Counted from the first letter of the stretch, positions 1 to 7,323 are shown. The stretch: DNA of 18,243 nucleotides from CAZLFA01 sp964558665 (GCA_964558665.1 CAZLFA010000075.1:1-18243); one strand, 5' to 3'. Notes: a model not told the origin generated them from the letters alone. Made by a program: numbers and translations.

Positions 1-9
1 ATGCCCGGT

Positions 10-91
10 GGTGTGACAGGGAAAGCCCGTGAGGGCATACCTATGTCAATCTACACCCCGTTATGTTCAGGAGTATAGTAAGCAAAAACGG
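10..91 (+). ncRNA. Structured RNA-like segment, possibly group II intron edge
   Basis: Seen: consecutive helices can be drawn. Bases 10-14 pair with 53-57, 15-17 with 45-47, 18-20 with 40-42 and 25-28 with 33-36, the last closed by a GTGA (GNRA-type) tetraloop. A second helix pairs 58-62 with 87-91. Nested helices with small internal loops and a GNRA loop are usual in ribozymes such as group II introns, and the wording of this stretch resembles the region ahead of an intron-encoded protein. No reverse transcriptase lies in the window and the left side is cut off, so the assignment is a guess. It could equally be another structured RNA or a chance fold. The strand is assumed. Confidence 0.3.
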
Positions 92-241
92 AATGTGCAG
101 GTTATTTTGGTCACTTAAGAGTCAAGGAAATTGGAAATCCTGAAAAACAATGAATTCCATTTGAAATAGAGACTCTGCCTTGCTATTATTGGCTGATTAT
201 GTTGGGTCGACCTACCTTCCGGAAAAACCTTACACCGCAGT

Positions 242-2809
242 TTACGGTCTGGAACCGACAAAAAGGCCGTTGGCGTAAGCAGGTGAAGCTGTTTTATCGA
301 CCTTCCACACTCCTCCTGTCAGTTTGGCATTCGGACCGTAAAAGGCCCCGTATGCCTGGCCGGATGCGGTTGCTGAATCATTATTTATATAAGCTGTGCC
401 GCCTGAAACAGAGTAAATCCCGCTGCCGCTAAAAGTTCCGGAGGCGTTCTCAATGCCTGTCTTTGTAGCCCCCGATCCAACAATGGCGCTGAAGTTGGTT
501 ATGCTCCCGTTAGGTGTAGCGTAGTTCACAGTCATGCTGAAACTGCCCGTCAAATCCTGTCCGCCGGTCGATGACCAGACGGTTCCCCAGGCAGGACCGC
601 TGAATGTCCCCGAAAAGGCGGCGGGGAGTGATGCCGTCTTTTCTCCCCATACATAGTAGCCTTTATTGTTGAACGCATAATAATAATCCCCGTCGGTCAT
701 CGAGCCCGGCTGTATCCAGTAACCCCATTCCATGTAGGAGTTGTATCCCAGTTCCGTACGCTGCAACGCCTGGGGCATGGGGGAGAGATAAGGATCTGCC
801 ATATTTGCGACATTGATCACTTGCGTCAGGGAGTGGACAGCTTCATACGTTGATGAGTCGAAGGCCTTTGCATTTGCGGTGTCAAAGTTCATATAAGCGG
901 CATCATCGGAAATGTAGGTGCCAAAATGCTCGATGTTGCTAACATTTGACAGCATTCCGGCAAAGAGTCCCTCATGTGTAGTCGGCCTTGTCTGAGGGGG
1001 CGTTATTGTTCCCGATCCGCCGTAGATGCCGACAGCACCCTCGTTGGTTGCTTTGTTGAGCATCGCCCAGTTGCCGCCTATGTACTCAGCGGCGGGTCCA
1101 TAAAATGAACCATGAGCTGTCATATAGTCCGTCGAAGCCAGAGTATTGCTGTTCAAAATCCAGGTGCCGCCAGTGAGATCAAAATGCCCGTCAGCACCTA
1201 TCGATGCAATAGCATTAGAAATTGATGCTGATCTTCCACTGCCTGAGACTTCCATTGTGTAATTCGTGATGCTTTTTAATCCAAAATCCACCTGGGCGGA
1301 AAAGGAGCCCGTCATGTTGATGCCGCCTGTCGATGTCCAGTTTGTGCCGTATGCATTTCCGCTGTAAGTGCCTATCCCTGTTATACCTGCAACGGAGGGT
1401 GTGTTATAACCGAAAACGGCATAGCCCCTGTTGTCCTGCGTGTATGTGGAGCCGCCCACGCTCAAAGTCAGAGGCATGGTAAAATAGCTCAAGGTTAAGT
1501 ATGTAAGTTTTTGCAGTTCCACATCGGTAATGGGATAGTTGCCGGCCAGGTCTCCCGTATTCAAAGCACCTGAGTTGAAAACGGACCATTTAAAGTAGGG
1601 GGTGGAACCGCTTCCGCCCTCTCCCCAGGCCCTGACGTAATCGCTAGTGGTGTTCTTATTGCCTAGCGCCCAGACGTTCCCGCTGCCTGATTGACGCGTA
1701 TAGCTGGCAAATATCTCCTCCAGGGTGAGTCCCGATTTGTTTGTCAGCATGAGAACAATATAACCGCTGTCCGTACCCGAAAAGTTGGTTCCGGGGTTTT
1801 GCACGGGATCTGCATTGCTTTGCTGCTGCGCCTGCTGCTGTGTCAAGTTGCTGGTGTCCGGCGGCGGTGGCGGCGGGCCACCCGGCCAATCCCTATCGTA
1901 CCCGGTGGGCAGAGGCGGTGGCGGCTCCCCTGGCGCCCCCGGCGGCGGCGCAAAGGTCCCCGCGGTAAATGAGTTGGCCAGTGACGGCGGTGTTATGGAC
2001 GGTGTTGCGGGCAGTTGGCCCGTGCCGACGGTCGTCATCTGCCCCTGTAATAGGGTAACCACGGGGGGGGGCGGCGCTCCGGGCGGCGGCGGCGCCGTGG
2101 AGCCGGTAAAGACCGTTCCCGAGAAGCAGAGAATGGTTGTCTGGAACATAGGCAGAGACGGCGGATTGGCCTGCGCCAGAATCCTCAGTCCTGTATCGGA
2201 TGTATCAGCAAGTTCGATAGGACGTGAAGCTGTTTCCCGGCCGCCCGTTACCTCTACAACTTCTATACCCCACTTCGTGCCCCTGACGCCGCTGACCGCC
2301 GTGGGTGTCTCGACCACCATGGCGTTGCTTCTGTGCTTGAAAAGCCTCAGGGCGTAGAACATCGCCTTGCCCCTGGCTATGGTCATAACTGATGATTTGG
2401 TGCTTCGCCGCTGATTCTCCTGAAAGTTCTTGACCCCCAGACGGGTGTTCTCGCCCATCGTGACCACATCTTCACCGATGAGCTTGAAACGGCACTTGGA
2501 GCCCTTAAGCGTGAAGATGACGTCTTTTTCAAACAGTCTGTCTCCCGGGGCGGCGTGGTAGGCGCTTTTCAGGTTTTCCCGCGCCACTACCACATGGCCG
2601 ATGACGGTCTGGATGGCGCCGACCTGCTTTGTACCCGATCCGGCATAGTAGTCCTTGATGTCTGCCCTTTTCAGTTCATTGGGCAACTGGCTGGCCGGCA
2701 CGGAACGGCCACGGTTGGCGGCCGCCAGTACAGGGTTTGCCCAAATGAAAGATGATATTACAATGAAACAAAAAGATAGAAAGATGATTGCCTTAGGAAT
2801 AGATCTCAT
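242..2809 (-). CDS. FecR-domain exported protein with two TbpB-like beta modules
   Basis: An 855-residue exported protein of unknown precise role. Residues 1-30 form a signal peptide (basic start, long hydrophobic core, ending near VLAA). A FecR domain follows at about 64-185, including the conserved VETPTAVSGVRGTKWGIEV stretch. A proline-rich linker runs about 235-330. Two Gly/Ser/Thr-rich beta modules occupy about 462-600 and 718-855. Each ends in a G-x-FYGP-x-A...GG-x-W motif, as in TbpB-like barrels of surface lipoproteins. Family knowledge: FecR domains in single exported proteins are common in Deltaproteobacteria and need not regulate iron uptake; no FecI sigma factor or TonB receptor is nearby. 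Start: the ATG at 2809 has GGAGG six bases ahead; the upstream in-frame ATG at 2821 has no Shine-Dalgarno. A run of nine C on the coding strand (2063-2071) sits in the linker. The FecR call is firm; the barrel call is inference. Confidence 0.85.
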   Translation of the reverse strand: MRSIPKAIIFLSFCFIVISSFIWANPVLAAANRGRSVPASQLPNELKRADIKDYYAGSGTKQVGAIQTVIGHVVVARENLKSAYHAAPGDRLFEKDVIFTLKGSKCRFKLIGEDVVTMGENTRLGVKNFQENQRRSTKSSVMTIARGKAMFYALRLFKHRSNAMVVETPTAVSGVRGTKWGIEVVEVTGGRETASRPIELADTSDTGLRILAQANPPSLPMFQTTILCFSGTVFTGSTAPPPPGAPPPPVVTLLQGQMTTVGTGQLPATPSITPPSLANSFTAGTFAPPPGAPGEPPPPLPTGYDRDWPGGPPPPPPDTSNLTQQQAQQQSNADPVQNPGTNFSGTDSGYIVLMLTNKSGLTLEEIFASYTRQSGSGNVWALGNKNTTSDYVRAWGEGGSGSTPYFKWSVFNSGALNTGDLAGNYPITDVELQKLTYLTLSYFTMPLTLSVGGSTYTQDNRGYAVFGYNTPSVAGITGIGTYSGNAYGTNWTSTGGINMTGSFSAQVDFGLKSITNYTMEVSGSGRSASISNAIASIGADGHFDLTGGTWILNSNTLASTDYMTAHGSFYGPAAEYIGGNWAMLNKATNEGAVGIYGGSGTITPPQTRPTTHEGLFAGMLSNVSNIEHFGTYISDDAAYMNFDTANAKAFDSSTYEAVHSLTQVINVANMADPYLSPMPQALQRTELGYNSYMEWGYWIQPGSMTDGDYYYAFNNKGYYVWGEKTASLPAAFSGTFSGPAWGTVWSSTGGQDLTGSFSMTVNYATPNGSITNFSAIVGSGATKTGIENASGTFSGSGIYSVSGGTAYINNDSATASGQAYGAFYGPNAKLTGGVWKVDKTASPAYANGLFVGSRP

Positions 2810-2890
2810 AAAAACCTCCATGAGAAAAAATGTTCCATATCGTCTTGAGTATCCTGATCTCTGAGTAACGTCTCTTTGAAATGCCTCCTC

Positions 2891-2928
2891 TAAAATAAAA
2901 AAACCCTGTCTGTTTTGAAGACAAGGTT
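2891..2928 (-). terminator. Intrinsic terminator in the leader of the FecR-domain gene
   Basis: On the minus strand, bases 2928-2919 pair with 2911-2902 (10 bp with one mismatch, 7-base loop), followed at once by a run of seven T and then ATTTT. This is a typical rho-independent terminator. It lies about 80 bases upstream of the FecR-domain start codon and reads the same way, with no convincing minus-strand gene just upstream. It may end an unseen transcript or act as an attenuator in the leader. Confidence 0.7.
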
Positions 2929-3091
2929 CCCTTCATCATTCCATGATACTCCCCCCTGCTTTTTGACTATCAGAAAGGGTATGTTATTTCAATATAAATA
3001 TCGGAGGTTGTGTGAAGCAGGTCAATAAACTGCACTATGATATTCTGGTGGTGCCAAGGCCTGTAATGGCTCGGCTGACGCCATCATCATA

Positions 3092-3325
3092 TTGATTAAC
3101 ATTAGAAGAAGGCTTCAGTGTATCATCCCGGGTTATGCGGATGAACAAAGAACAAGTGTTTCTGAAGTATTCACCCAATTTATATTGAATCTGAAACGCA
3201 CGAGGTCGAATGAACCTACAGATATAATACTGGAATATCCGGATTTCACGGCGAGCCTGATGGAGACAATATCCAAGATCAGATCCGGAAAAGCCAGGTG
3301 GCATAAGTATAATGAGGTCTTCTGA
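3092..3325 (+). pseudogene. Possible antitoxin-like remnant
   Basis: A 77-codon frame with only a TTG start and no good ribosome site. Its frame is closed by a stop at 3038 without an ATG, so an intact N-terminus is not visible. The C-terminal third (ending in a Lys/Trp/His-rich tail, KARWHKYNEVF) has protein-like composition. Its stop overlaps the ATG of the next short frame (TGATG at 3323-3327), as in many toxin-antitoxin operons. This coupling and the RelE-like start of the next frame are the only reasons for the call. No antitoxin family is recognised; it may be a short unknown gene or non-coding. Confidence 0.25.
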
Positions 3326-3432
3326 TGGAGATTGTATTTAGCGATGCGTTTGTCGCTTCCCTGAAGAGATTGAACGTGGACCTGATATTCCAACCGTGGT
3401 CGAGTTTCATCAAGTCTGAACTGTTCGCTTAG
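3325..3432 (+). pseudogene. Possible truncated RelE/ParE-like toxin start
   Basis: A 35-codon frame whose ATG overlaps the stop of the preceding frame. Its first residues (MEIVFSDAFVASLKRLN) resemble the start of RelE/ParE-superfamily toxins, which usually run 85-100 residues. The similarity ends after about 17 residues and a stop follows at 3430. The catalytic C-terminal part is missing and was not found in the other plus-strand frames downstream. If real, this is a broken toxin gene; the match is by eye over a short stretch. Confidence 0.25.
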
Positions 3433-3611
3433 CTTTGAGATGATTTCCAACCTCATTTTGCCAATAGCCAAAAAATTGGATTAACCGCCTGCAAACCCCT
3501 TGCGCAGGCACACAAACTTCCTGTCCGGCAACCTGAAGTTTCAGCATCCGGGTTTACGGATGGATTTTTCGCCTGGAAGGGCGGAAATAAGGCCTTCCAA
3601 CGGGAAACAAA

Positions 3612-3640
3612 TTGACATTAGAAGCCCTCTGGTCTATTAA
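3612..3640 (+). promoter_or_regulatory. Sigma70-type promoter for the solute-binding protein gene
   Basis: TTGACA at 3612-3617, a 17-base spacer, and TATTAA at 3635-3640. The -35 box is perfect and the spacing optimal. The start codon at 3667 lies 26 bases beyond the -10 box, giving a short leader with a GAGG ribosome site. Confidence 0.75.
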
Positions 3641-3666
3641 AAGCAAAAAAATTGAGGAGTGATTCC

Positions 3667-4467
3667 ATGAAAAAGAGAAGCAGCATCTTATTGTTCGTTG
3701 TCCTTTTTGTATTCTGCATCAGTTCCGTTGCCGCAGCCGGGCCTACCATCGACAGGATTCTTAAAAACGGCGTGCTGGTTGTCGGCACGAGCAGCGAATT
3801 CCCGCCTTTCACGGCAAAGACCAAGGATGGAAAGCTCATGGGTCTCGACATGGACCTGGCGGCCGCAATTGCCATTTCCATGGGAGTGCAGGTAAGGTTT
3901 GAAACCATGCCCTTCGAGAAGCTGATTCCCGCCCTGGACGCCGGCAAGATAGACATTATCCTGTCGTGCATGACGATGAGCACGGAAAGGAATCTCAAGA
4001 TCGCCTTTGTGGGGCCGTATTTCATTTCCGGTCAGGCATTGCTGGCCAGCAAGGCAACGGCGCTTTCGCTGAATTCGCCGGCTGATATAAACAAGCCCGA
4101 TTTCTCTATTGCAGTCGAAAAAGGGACGACAAGCGAACAGATTGCCAAAACAATCGCGCCCAAAGCGAAGATCACGGTTGCCAAAGACATGGACAGCGCC
4201 CTGAATCTTCTCTATAAGAAAAAGGTGAAAGCGGTCATGACCGACTATGCGCTTGCCAAGGTAATGGCCTTCCGCAACCAGGATAAAGGTTTGGTGGCCA
4301 CGGATCGTTTCAGCTACGAGCCGATAGGAATCGGCGTGGACGGTAAGGATCCCCTGTTCGAAAATCTGCTGACAAATGTTCTTGGCAGATTCCAGGGCAG
4401 CGGCTTGATGGTCAGCATAATCAAACGCTGGTTTGAAGACGGAAGCTGGCTTAAGCAGTTGAAGTAG
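3667..4467 (+). CDS. Family 3 extracellular solute-binding protein, amino-acid ABC type
   Basis: A 266-residue periplasmic receptor of the amino-acid ABC transporter type (SBP family 3, GlnH/HisJ-like). It has a signal peptide at 1-24, an N-terminal ligand-binding stretch with SEFPPFTA and GLDMDLAAAIA (about 43-68), and the MSTERNLKIAFVGPYFISGQALL region (about 104-126), where the Arg in TxER usually binds the ligand carboxylate. Length is normal. The start is the ATG at 3667 with GAGG about eight bases upstream; an in-frame TTG at 3652 overlaps that site and is rejected. A clear sigma70 promoter precedes it. No permease or ATPase gene follows, so the receptor is an orphan here and its partners must lie elsewhere. 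The exact substrate cannot be told. Confidence 0.9.
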   Translation: MKKRSSILLFVVLFVFCISSVAAAGPTIDRILKNGVLVVGTSSEFPPFTAKTKDGKLMGLDMDLAAAIAISMGVQVRFETMPFEKLIPALDAGKIDIILSCMTMSTERNLKIAFVGPYFISGQALLASKATALSLNSPADINKPDFSIAVEKGTTSEQIAKTIAPKAKITVAKDMDSALNLLYKKKVKAVMTDYALAKVMAFRNQDKGLVATDRFSYEPIGIGVDGKDPLFENLLTNVLGRFQGSGLMVSIIKRWFEDGSWLKQLK

Positions 4468-4478
4468 CAGTAACAATA

Positions 4479-4520
4479 GTGTACCGGCCTTCGCTGCCCT
4501 GTGGCTGAAGGCCGGTGCAC
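4479..4520 (+). promoter_or_regulatory. Long perfect hairpin between two co-oriented genes
   Basis: Bases 4479-4492 pair with 4507-4520: 14 bp with one G-T wobble. A further 3-bp inner stem (4496-4498 with 4503-4505) surrounds a 4-base loop. It starts 12 bases after the stop of the solute-binding gene. No T-run follows on either strand, so it is not a textbook intrinsic terminator. It may stabilise the 3' end of the upstream mRNA, pause polymerase, or set relative expression of the next gene. Confidence 0.65.
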
Positions 4521-4560
4521 TGCCCGATCCTCTCCACACAAAAGCAAAGGAAGATTGCCG

Positions 4561-5145
4561 GTGACAAAAATATTACTTATTGCAGTCTTCATTGCTTTCA
4601 CATTCGTTAACGCCCTTGCCAAAGAATCTCCCGAAGCCATTCTCCGGTCGTTGCCTGCTCAGATCAGGAGCTACAGCGCAACGGATATCGTCTCTTATGA
4701 GGACAGGAAATTCGGATCCTCACTCAACTACAGCAATCCCGCAGGTGTCGCAGTGACCGTCTATCTGTATGACCTTGGCGTGGAAGATATTGCAGATGGA
4801 CCCGATACCGAAGTCATAGCCTTATCAAAGAGCATGGCTATCGCGGACATACTTGAACAGGAAAAGATGGGCTTATACAGCAATGTTGTGATCATTTTTG
4901 ATGGGGAAAAGAGCCTGAATTTAAAGGGCGGCAAGGCGATTAAACTGGTTTCTGTGGTGCTCTCCTATCAACTGAACAATCCTTACACGGGTGAACGGTC
5001 ATCCGTCGCTTCCGATCTCTACCTGACAGGTCTGAGAGGCTTTATCTGCAAGGTGCGAATTTCCCGTCCGTCAGGTCTTGGAAAGACGGATGAGGACGGC
5101 ATAGCGGAGATGCTTAACGGTTTGTTTTCCGTTCTCAAGCGATGA
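4561..5145 (+). CDS. Exported protein of unknown function
   Basis: A 194-residue protein not recognised as any family. Residues 1-20 form a signal peptide (MTKILLIAVFIAFTFVNALA, cleavage likely after ALA). The mature part is a mixed alpha/beta sequence with alternating hydrophobic strands, such as VAVTVYLYDLG and AIKLVSVVLSYQL, and no obvious metal or catalytic motif. The GTG at 4561 is chosen because an AAAGGAAG ribosome site lies just upstream and a signal peptide follows at once. The in-frame GTG at 4501 sits inside a hairpin loop and would bury the signal sequence. It lies 93 bases after the solute-binding gene in the same orientation, possibly by read-through past the hairpin. A functional link to amino-acid uptake is only suggested by position. 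Confidence 0.75.
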   Translation: MTKILLIAVFIAFTFVNALAKESPEAILRSLPAQIRSYSATDIVSYEDRKFGSSLNYSNPAGVAVTVYLYDLGVEDIADGPDTEVIALSKSMAIADILEQEKMGLYSNVVIIFDGEKSLNLKGGKAIKLVSVVLSYQLNNPYTGERSSVASDLYLTGLRGFICKVRISRPSGLGKTDEDGIAEMLNGLFSVLKR

Positions 5146-5156
5146 GAGCAGGGGCG

Positions 5157-5942
5157 TCAGGCCACGGCAACTAAAGAACTGACCGTCGTGGTTATTACGT
5201 CCAGCTTCATCATGGAGATAGTGTAGGCTGCATCTTCAATCTGCCTGCGGAGAGCCTTGTTGTCCTTGTCCCCTGGGTGCATCCTTATGTACTCTTCAAC
5301 GATCTCACGGGCGATTTTCAGGGCGTCTTCCGCATCCTTGATGATGGCTGCCTCCTCTTTGGCCCTTTCGGCTTTCGATGTCCGGGGGGCGTCTGATGCC
5401 GCACTGTAGTATGATGTCCCCGCCGTTGATGAATCCGTCCCTTGCACCTGAGCGGCATTTGATATTCCGCCGGCTTCTGTTGCCTGGTTTGTGTCGGAGG
5501 ACTGGCTGGAGTCTGATGTTTCCTGCGACGACGAACCGGTGTCCGGCGTTTCGGTTGATCCTTCCGATTCCGCCTCCTGCAGCGCCGCTTTATACAGCCT
5601 TAATGTTTTGTTTATTTCCCCGGCCAGCCTGGCTGCCTCGCGGGCGATCTTTTTATCACCAAGCTGGGAAAATAGCTTGAGCAGTTTCAATCTTTCCTTG
5701 ATGCTGCTGATGCGTTCGGCCGCGCCCGCGCGGTTCATGCCGCTTGCCTGCCTTTTGGCCTCAAGCAAACTCTCTGCCGCCTGTTCAAGCGATGAAACCC
5801 TTTTCGTAAGGGATGGGGAAACATCGACGATATCCTTCAAGATTTCTCTGGCCTTGGTCAACGCCGATGAATTGCCCCTGGTGTTCATCTGGTAGAGGCG
5901 GTTTTGTATTGCCGCTTGCAGGGAGTTTTTTACAGGATTCAT
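5157..5942 (-). CDS. Unknown helical protein with Ser/Thr-rich central region
   Basis: A 261-residue protein with no recognised family. It starts MNPVKNSLQAAIQNRLYQM, without signal peptide or membrane segment. Residues about 25-125 are strongly helical with coiled-coil-like charge patterning. Residues about 126-195 are a low-complexity Ser/Thr/Gly/Glu region, probably disordered. Residues about 196-245 return to charged helix (KAERAKEEAAIIKDAEDALKI), and the last residues are hydrophobic/small. Start: the ATG at 5942 has AAAGG about eight bases upstream. It converges with the preceding exported-protein gene (11 bases between stops) and is divergent from the PHA-depolymerase-like gene. The helix-linker-helix architecture suggests a structural or scaffolding role, but no function can be assigned. 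Confidence 0.65.
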   Translation of the reverse strand: MNPVKNSLQAAIQNRLYQMNTRGNSSALTKAREILKDIVDVSPSLTKRVSSLEQAAESLLEAKRQASGMNRAGAAERISSIKERLKLLKLFSQLGDKKIAREAARLAGEINKTLRLYKAALQEAESEGSTETPDTGSSSQETSDSSQSSDTNQATEAGGISNAAQVQGTDSSTAGTSYYSAASDAPRTSKAERAKEEAAIIKDAEDALKIAREIVEEYIRMHPGDKDNKALRRQIEDAAYTISMMKLDVITTTVSSLVAVA

Positions 5943-6034
5943 AAAGACGCCTTTGATGGTTGAATCTTATTATTCATATCGGCTGAAATATGATAAAAGT
6001 TAAGTCTAATTCATGACCATAGGGAGGTTGGATA

Positions 6035-7171
6035 ATGTTCAGGATCCTGAAAATGACTTTTACGTTGCTGCTGGTTACGGGCATGGCATGTCCCTTTGGC
6101 TCGGCCGATGAGATCAAGCCGGTGCGTGAGAAACTGGCGAAGTATAATGTCAATATTGAAAGAAGTTCGGTTTCCGGCCTGTCTGCGGGCGGTTTCTTTG
6201 CAAACCAGTTTTTCGTGGCCTATTCCGGCATCATGTCAGGAGTCGGCGTTTTTGCAGGAGGGCCTTATGGCTGTGCCCGCGGCGACATTCTCAAGGTGTT
6301 GAACGACTGTATGAGCTATCCCTGGTTCCTGACGGATGAAGTTTTGGCTCATCTGATTGATGATGCCAACAAAAAGGCGGAAAAGGGTCTTATCGATCCC
6401 CTGAAAAATCTCAGAAAGAAAAGAATTTTTCTTTTCAGCGGCAAGGCCGACAAGACGGTCTATCCGCGTGTCACGGAAAGGGTATATGACTGGTTTGTAA
6501 GAGCAGGTGTTGATCCCGACGGAATCGTTTACAGCAGGGATATCGAGGCGGGACATGCTATGCCTACGTTAAAGTACGGTAATCCGTGCAGTGAGGCCGG
6601 CAAGGCGCCATGGATGAGCGCCTGCAATTATGACGGCGCCGGCGAAGTGCTGATGCATATTTACACCGAATTTAATCCTCCTGACCCGGTTGCACCACTT
6701 GATCTTCCCGAACCGGTAACATCTGCGACCGGCAAATTAATTGAATTCGAACAGAAAGATTTTGTTGAGCCACGGCCGCTGAATAAAGATGACCTGGCTA
6801 AAAAGACCAGCCTTAATGAATTCGGCTACGCATACGTCCCCAAGGCCTGCCAGGGGGGCAGGGAGTGCAGGATTCATGTTGTCTTTCACGGCTGCCGCCA
6901 GGTATACGATAAAGACCCCGGAGGAAGAGAAGTCGGCAAGGGTGGTGTTGCCTTCGGCCTGCAGATGGTTTTGCATGCCGGCTATAACGAATGGGCCAAT
7001 ACAAACAGGATTATTGTGTTGTATCCGCAGATACAGAAGACTGACGCCAATCCCTATGGCTGTTTCGACTGGTGGGGATATAGCGAAGGCGCCAAAGATA
7101 CATACGCGACAAAGGACGCGCCGCAGATGAAAGCTGTAAGGGCAATGATGAGGGCGCTCAGCGGGAATTAG
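6035..7171 (+). CDS. Secreted type 2 PHA depolymerase-like esterase
   Basis: A 378-residue alpha/beta hydrolase matching the extracellular poly(3-hydroxyalkanoate) depolymerase family with a type 2 catalytic domain. In that type the lipase box precedes the oxyanion motif. Here GLSAG (Ser50) is near the N-terminus and the VVFHGC oxyanion-type motif lies near residue 285. The likely acid is the Asp of SGKADKTVYP (about 145-154) and the His is in EAGHAMPT. A signal peptide covers about residues 1-24. Known role of the family: hydrolysis of short-chain polyhydroxyalkanoate to oligomers outside the cell. No substrate-binding or fibronectin-like domain is present, so soluble oligomers or other esters are also possible substrates. 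GGGAGG lies seven bases before the ATG. No PHA synthesis gene or phasin is nearby. Confidence 0.85.
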   Translation: MFRILKMTFTLLLVTGMACPFGSADEIKPVREKLAKYNVNIERSSVSGLSAGGFFANQFFVAYSGIMSGVGVFAGGPYGCARGDILKVLNDCMSYPWFLTDEVLAHLIDDANKKAEKGLIDPLKNLRKKRIFLFSGKADKTVYPRVTERVYDWFVRAGVDPDGIVYSRDIEAGHAMPTLKYGNPCSEAGKAPWMSACNYDGAGEVLMHIYTEFNPPDPVAPLDLPEPVTSATGKLIEFEQKDFVEPRPLNKDDLAKKTSLNEFGYAYVPKACQGGRECRIHVVFHGCRQVYDKDPGGREVGKGGVAFGLQMVLHAGYNEWANTNRIIVLYPQIQKTDANPYGCFDWWGYSEGAKDTYATKDAPQMKAVRAMMRALSGN

Positions 7172-7174
7172 CCA

Positions 7175-7316
7175 GTTTCCGTCCGGAAAGGGCTCTTTTC
7201 CGCTCTGGCTGTGTCGATCTGCGGTATTGCTTGTGCGACGTACGTAAAGTACGCCTCCGCGCAATACCTTGATCTCCTTGCCAGAACGAAAAATAACCAC
7301 TTTCCAATCCGGAAAC
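7175..7316. repeat. 142-bp imperfect palindromic element (MITE/REP-like)
   Basis: The left arm (7175-7243) and right arm (7249-7316) are reverse complements at roughly 70% by eye over their whole length. They share perfect blocks: GTTTCC at the ends, GGAAAG, TCTGGC, GATC, GGTATTGC and CGTAC at the centre. The outer ends are themselves small palindromes (TTTCCGTCCGGAAA on the left). It begins four bases after the esterase stop and lies between convergent genes. As RNA it would form one long stem-loop. It resembles a dispersed palindromic intergenic repeat; the family is not identified. Confidence 0.7.
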
Positions 7317-7323
7317 CGAGTTG

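Larger units (their letters stand above)
2822..3611. other. Gene-poor interval between the FecR and solute-binding genes
   Basis: About 790 bases without an intact recognisable gene. It holds the minus-strand terminator in the FecR-gene leader, two short plus-strand reading frames that may be remnants of a toxin-antitoxin pair (3092-3432), and a weak 7-bp inverted repeat (TGGAAGG 3574-3580 with CCTTCCA 3593-3599). A minus-strand frame at 3133-3471 is open, but it overlaps the other candidates and is not recognised. Nothing else was identified. Confidence 0.5.

Noticed and set aside
1785..2357. 190-codon plus-strand frame, very Gly-rich
   Set aside because: It is the reverse of the proline-rich linker and FecR domain; codon structure and motifs belong to the minus-strand gene.
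242..2809. FecR protein as an iron-uptake anti-sigma regulator
   Set aside because: It has a cleavable signal peptide rather than an inner-membrane anchor layout, and no FecI sigma factor or TonB receptor is adjacent.
3133..3471. 112-codon minus-strand frame in the gene-poor region
   Set aside because: Parts look protein-like, but there is no clear ribosome site or family match, and it overlaps the coupled plus-strand frames. Left undecided and not annotated.
3688..4539. 283-codon minus-strand frame over the solute-binding gene
   Set aside because: Antisense shadow; the plus strand has a clear promoter, signal peptide and receptor motifs.
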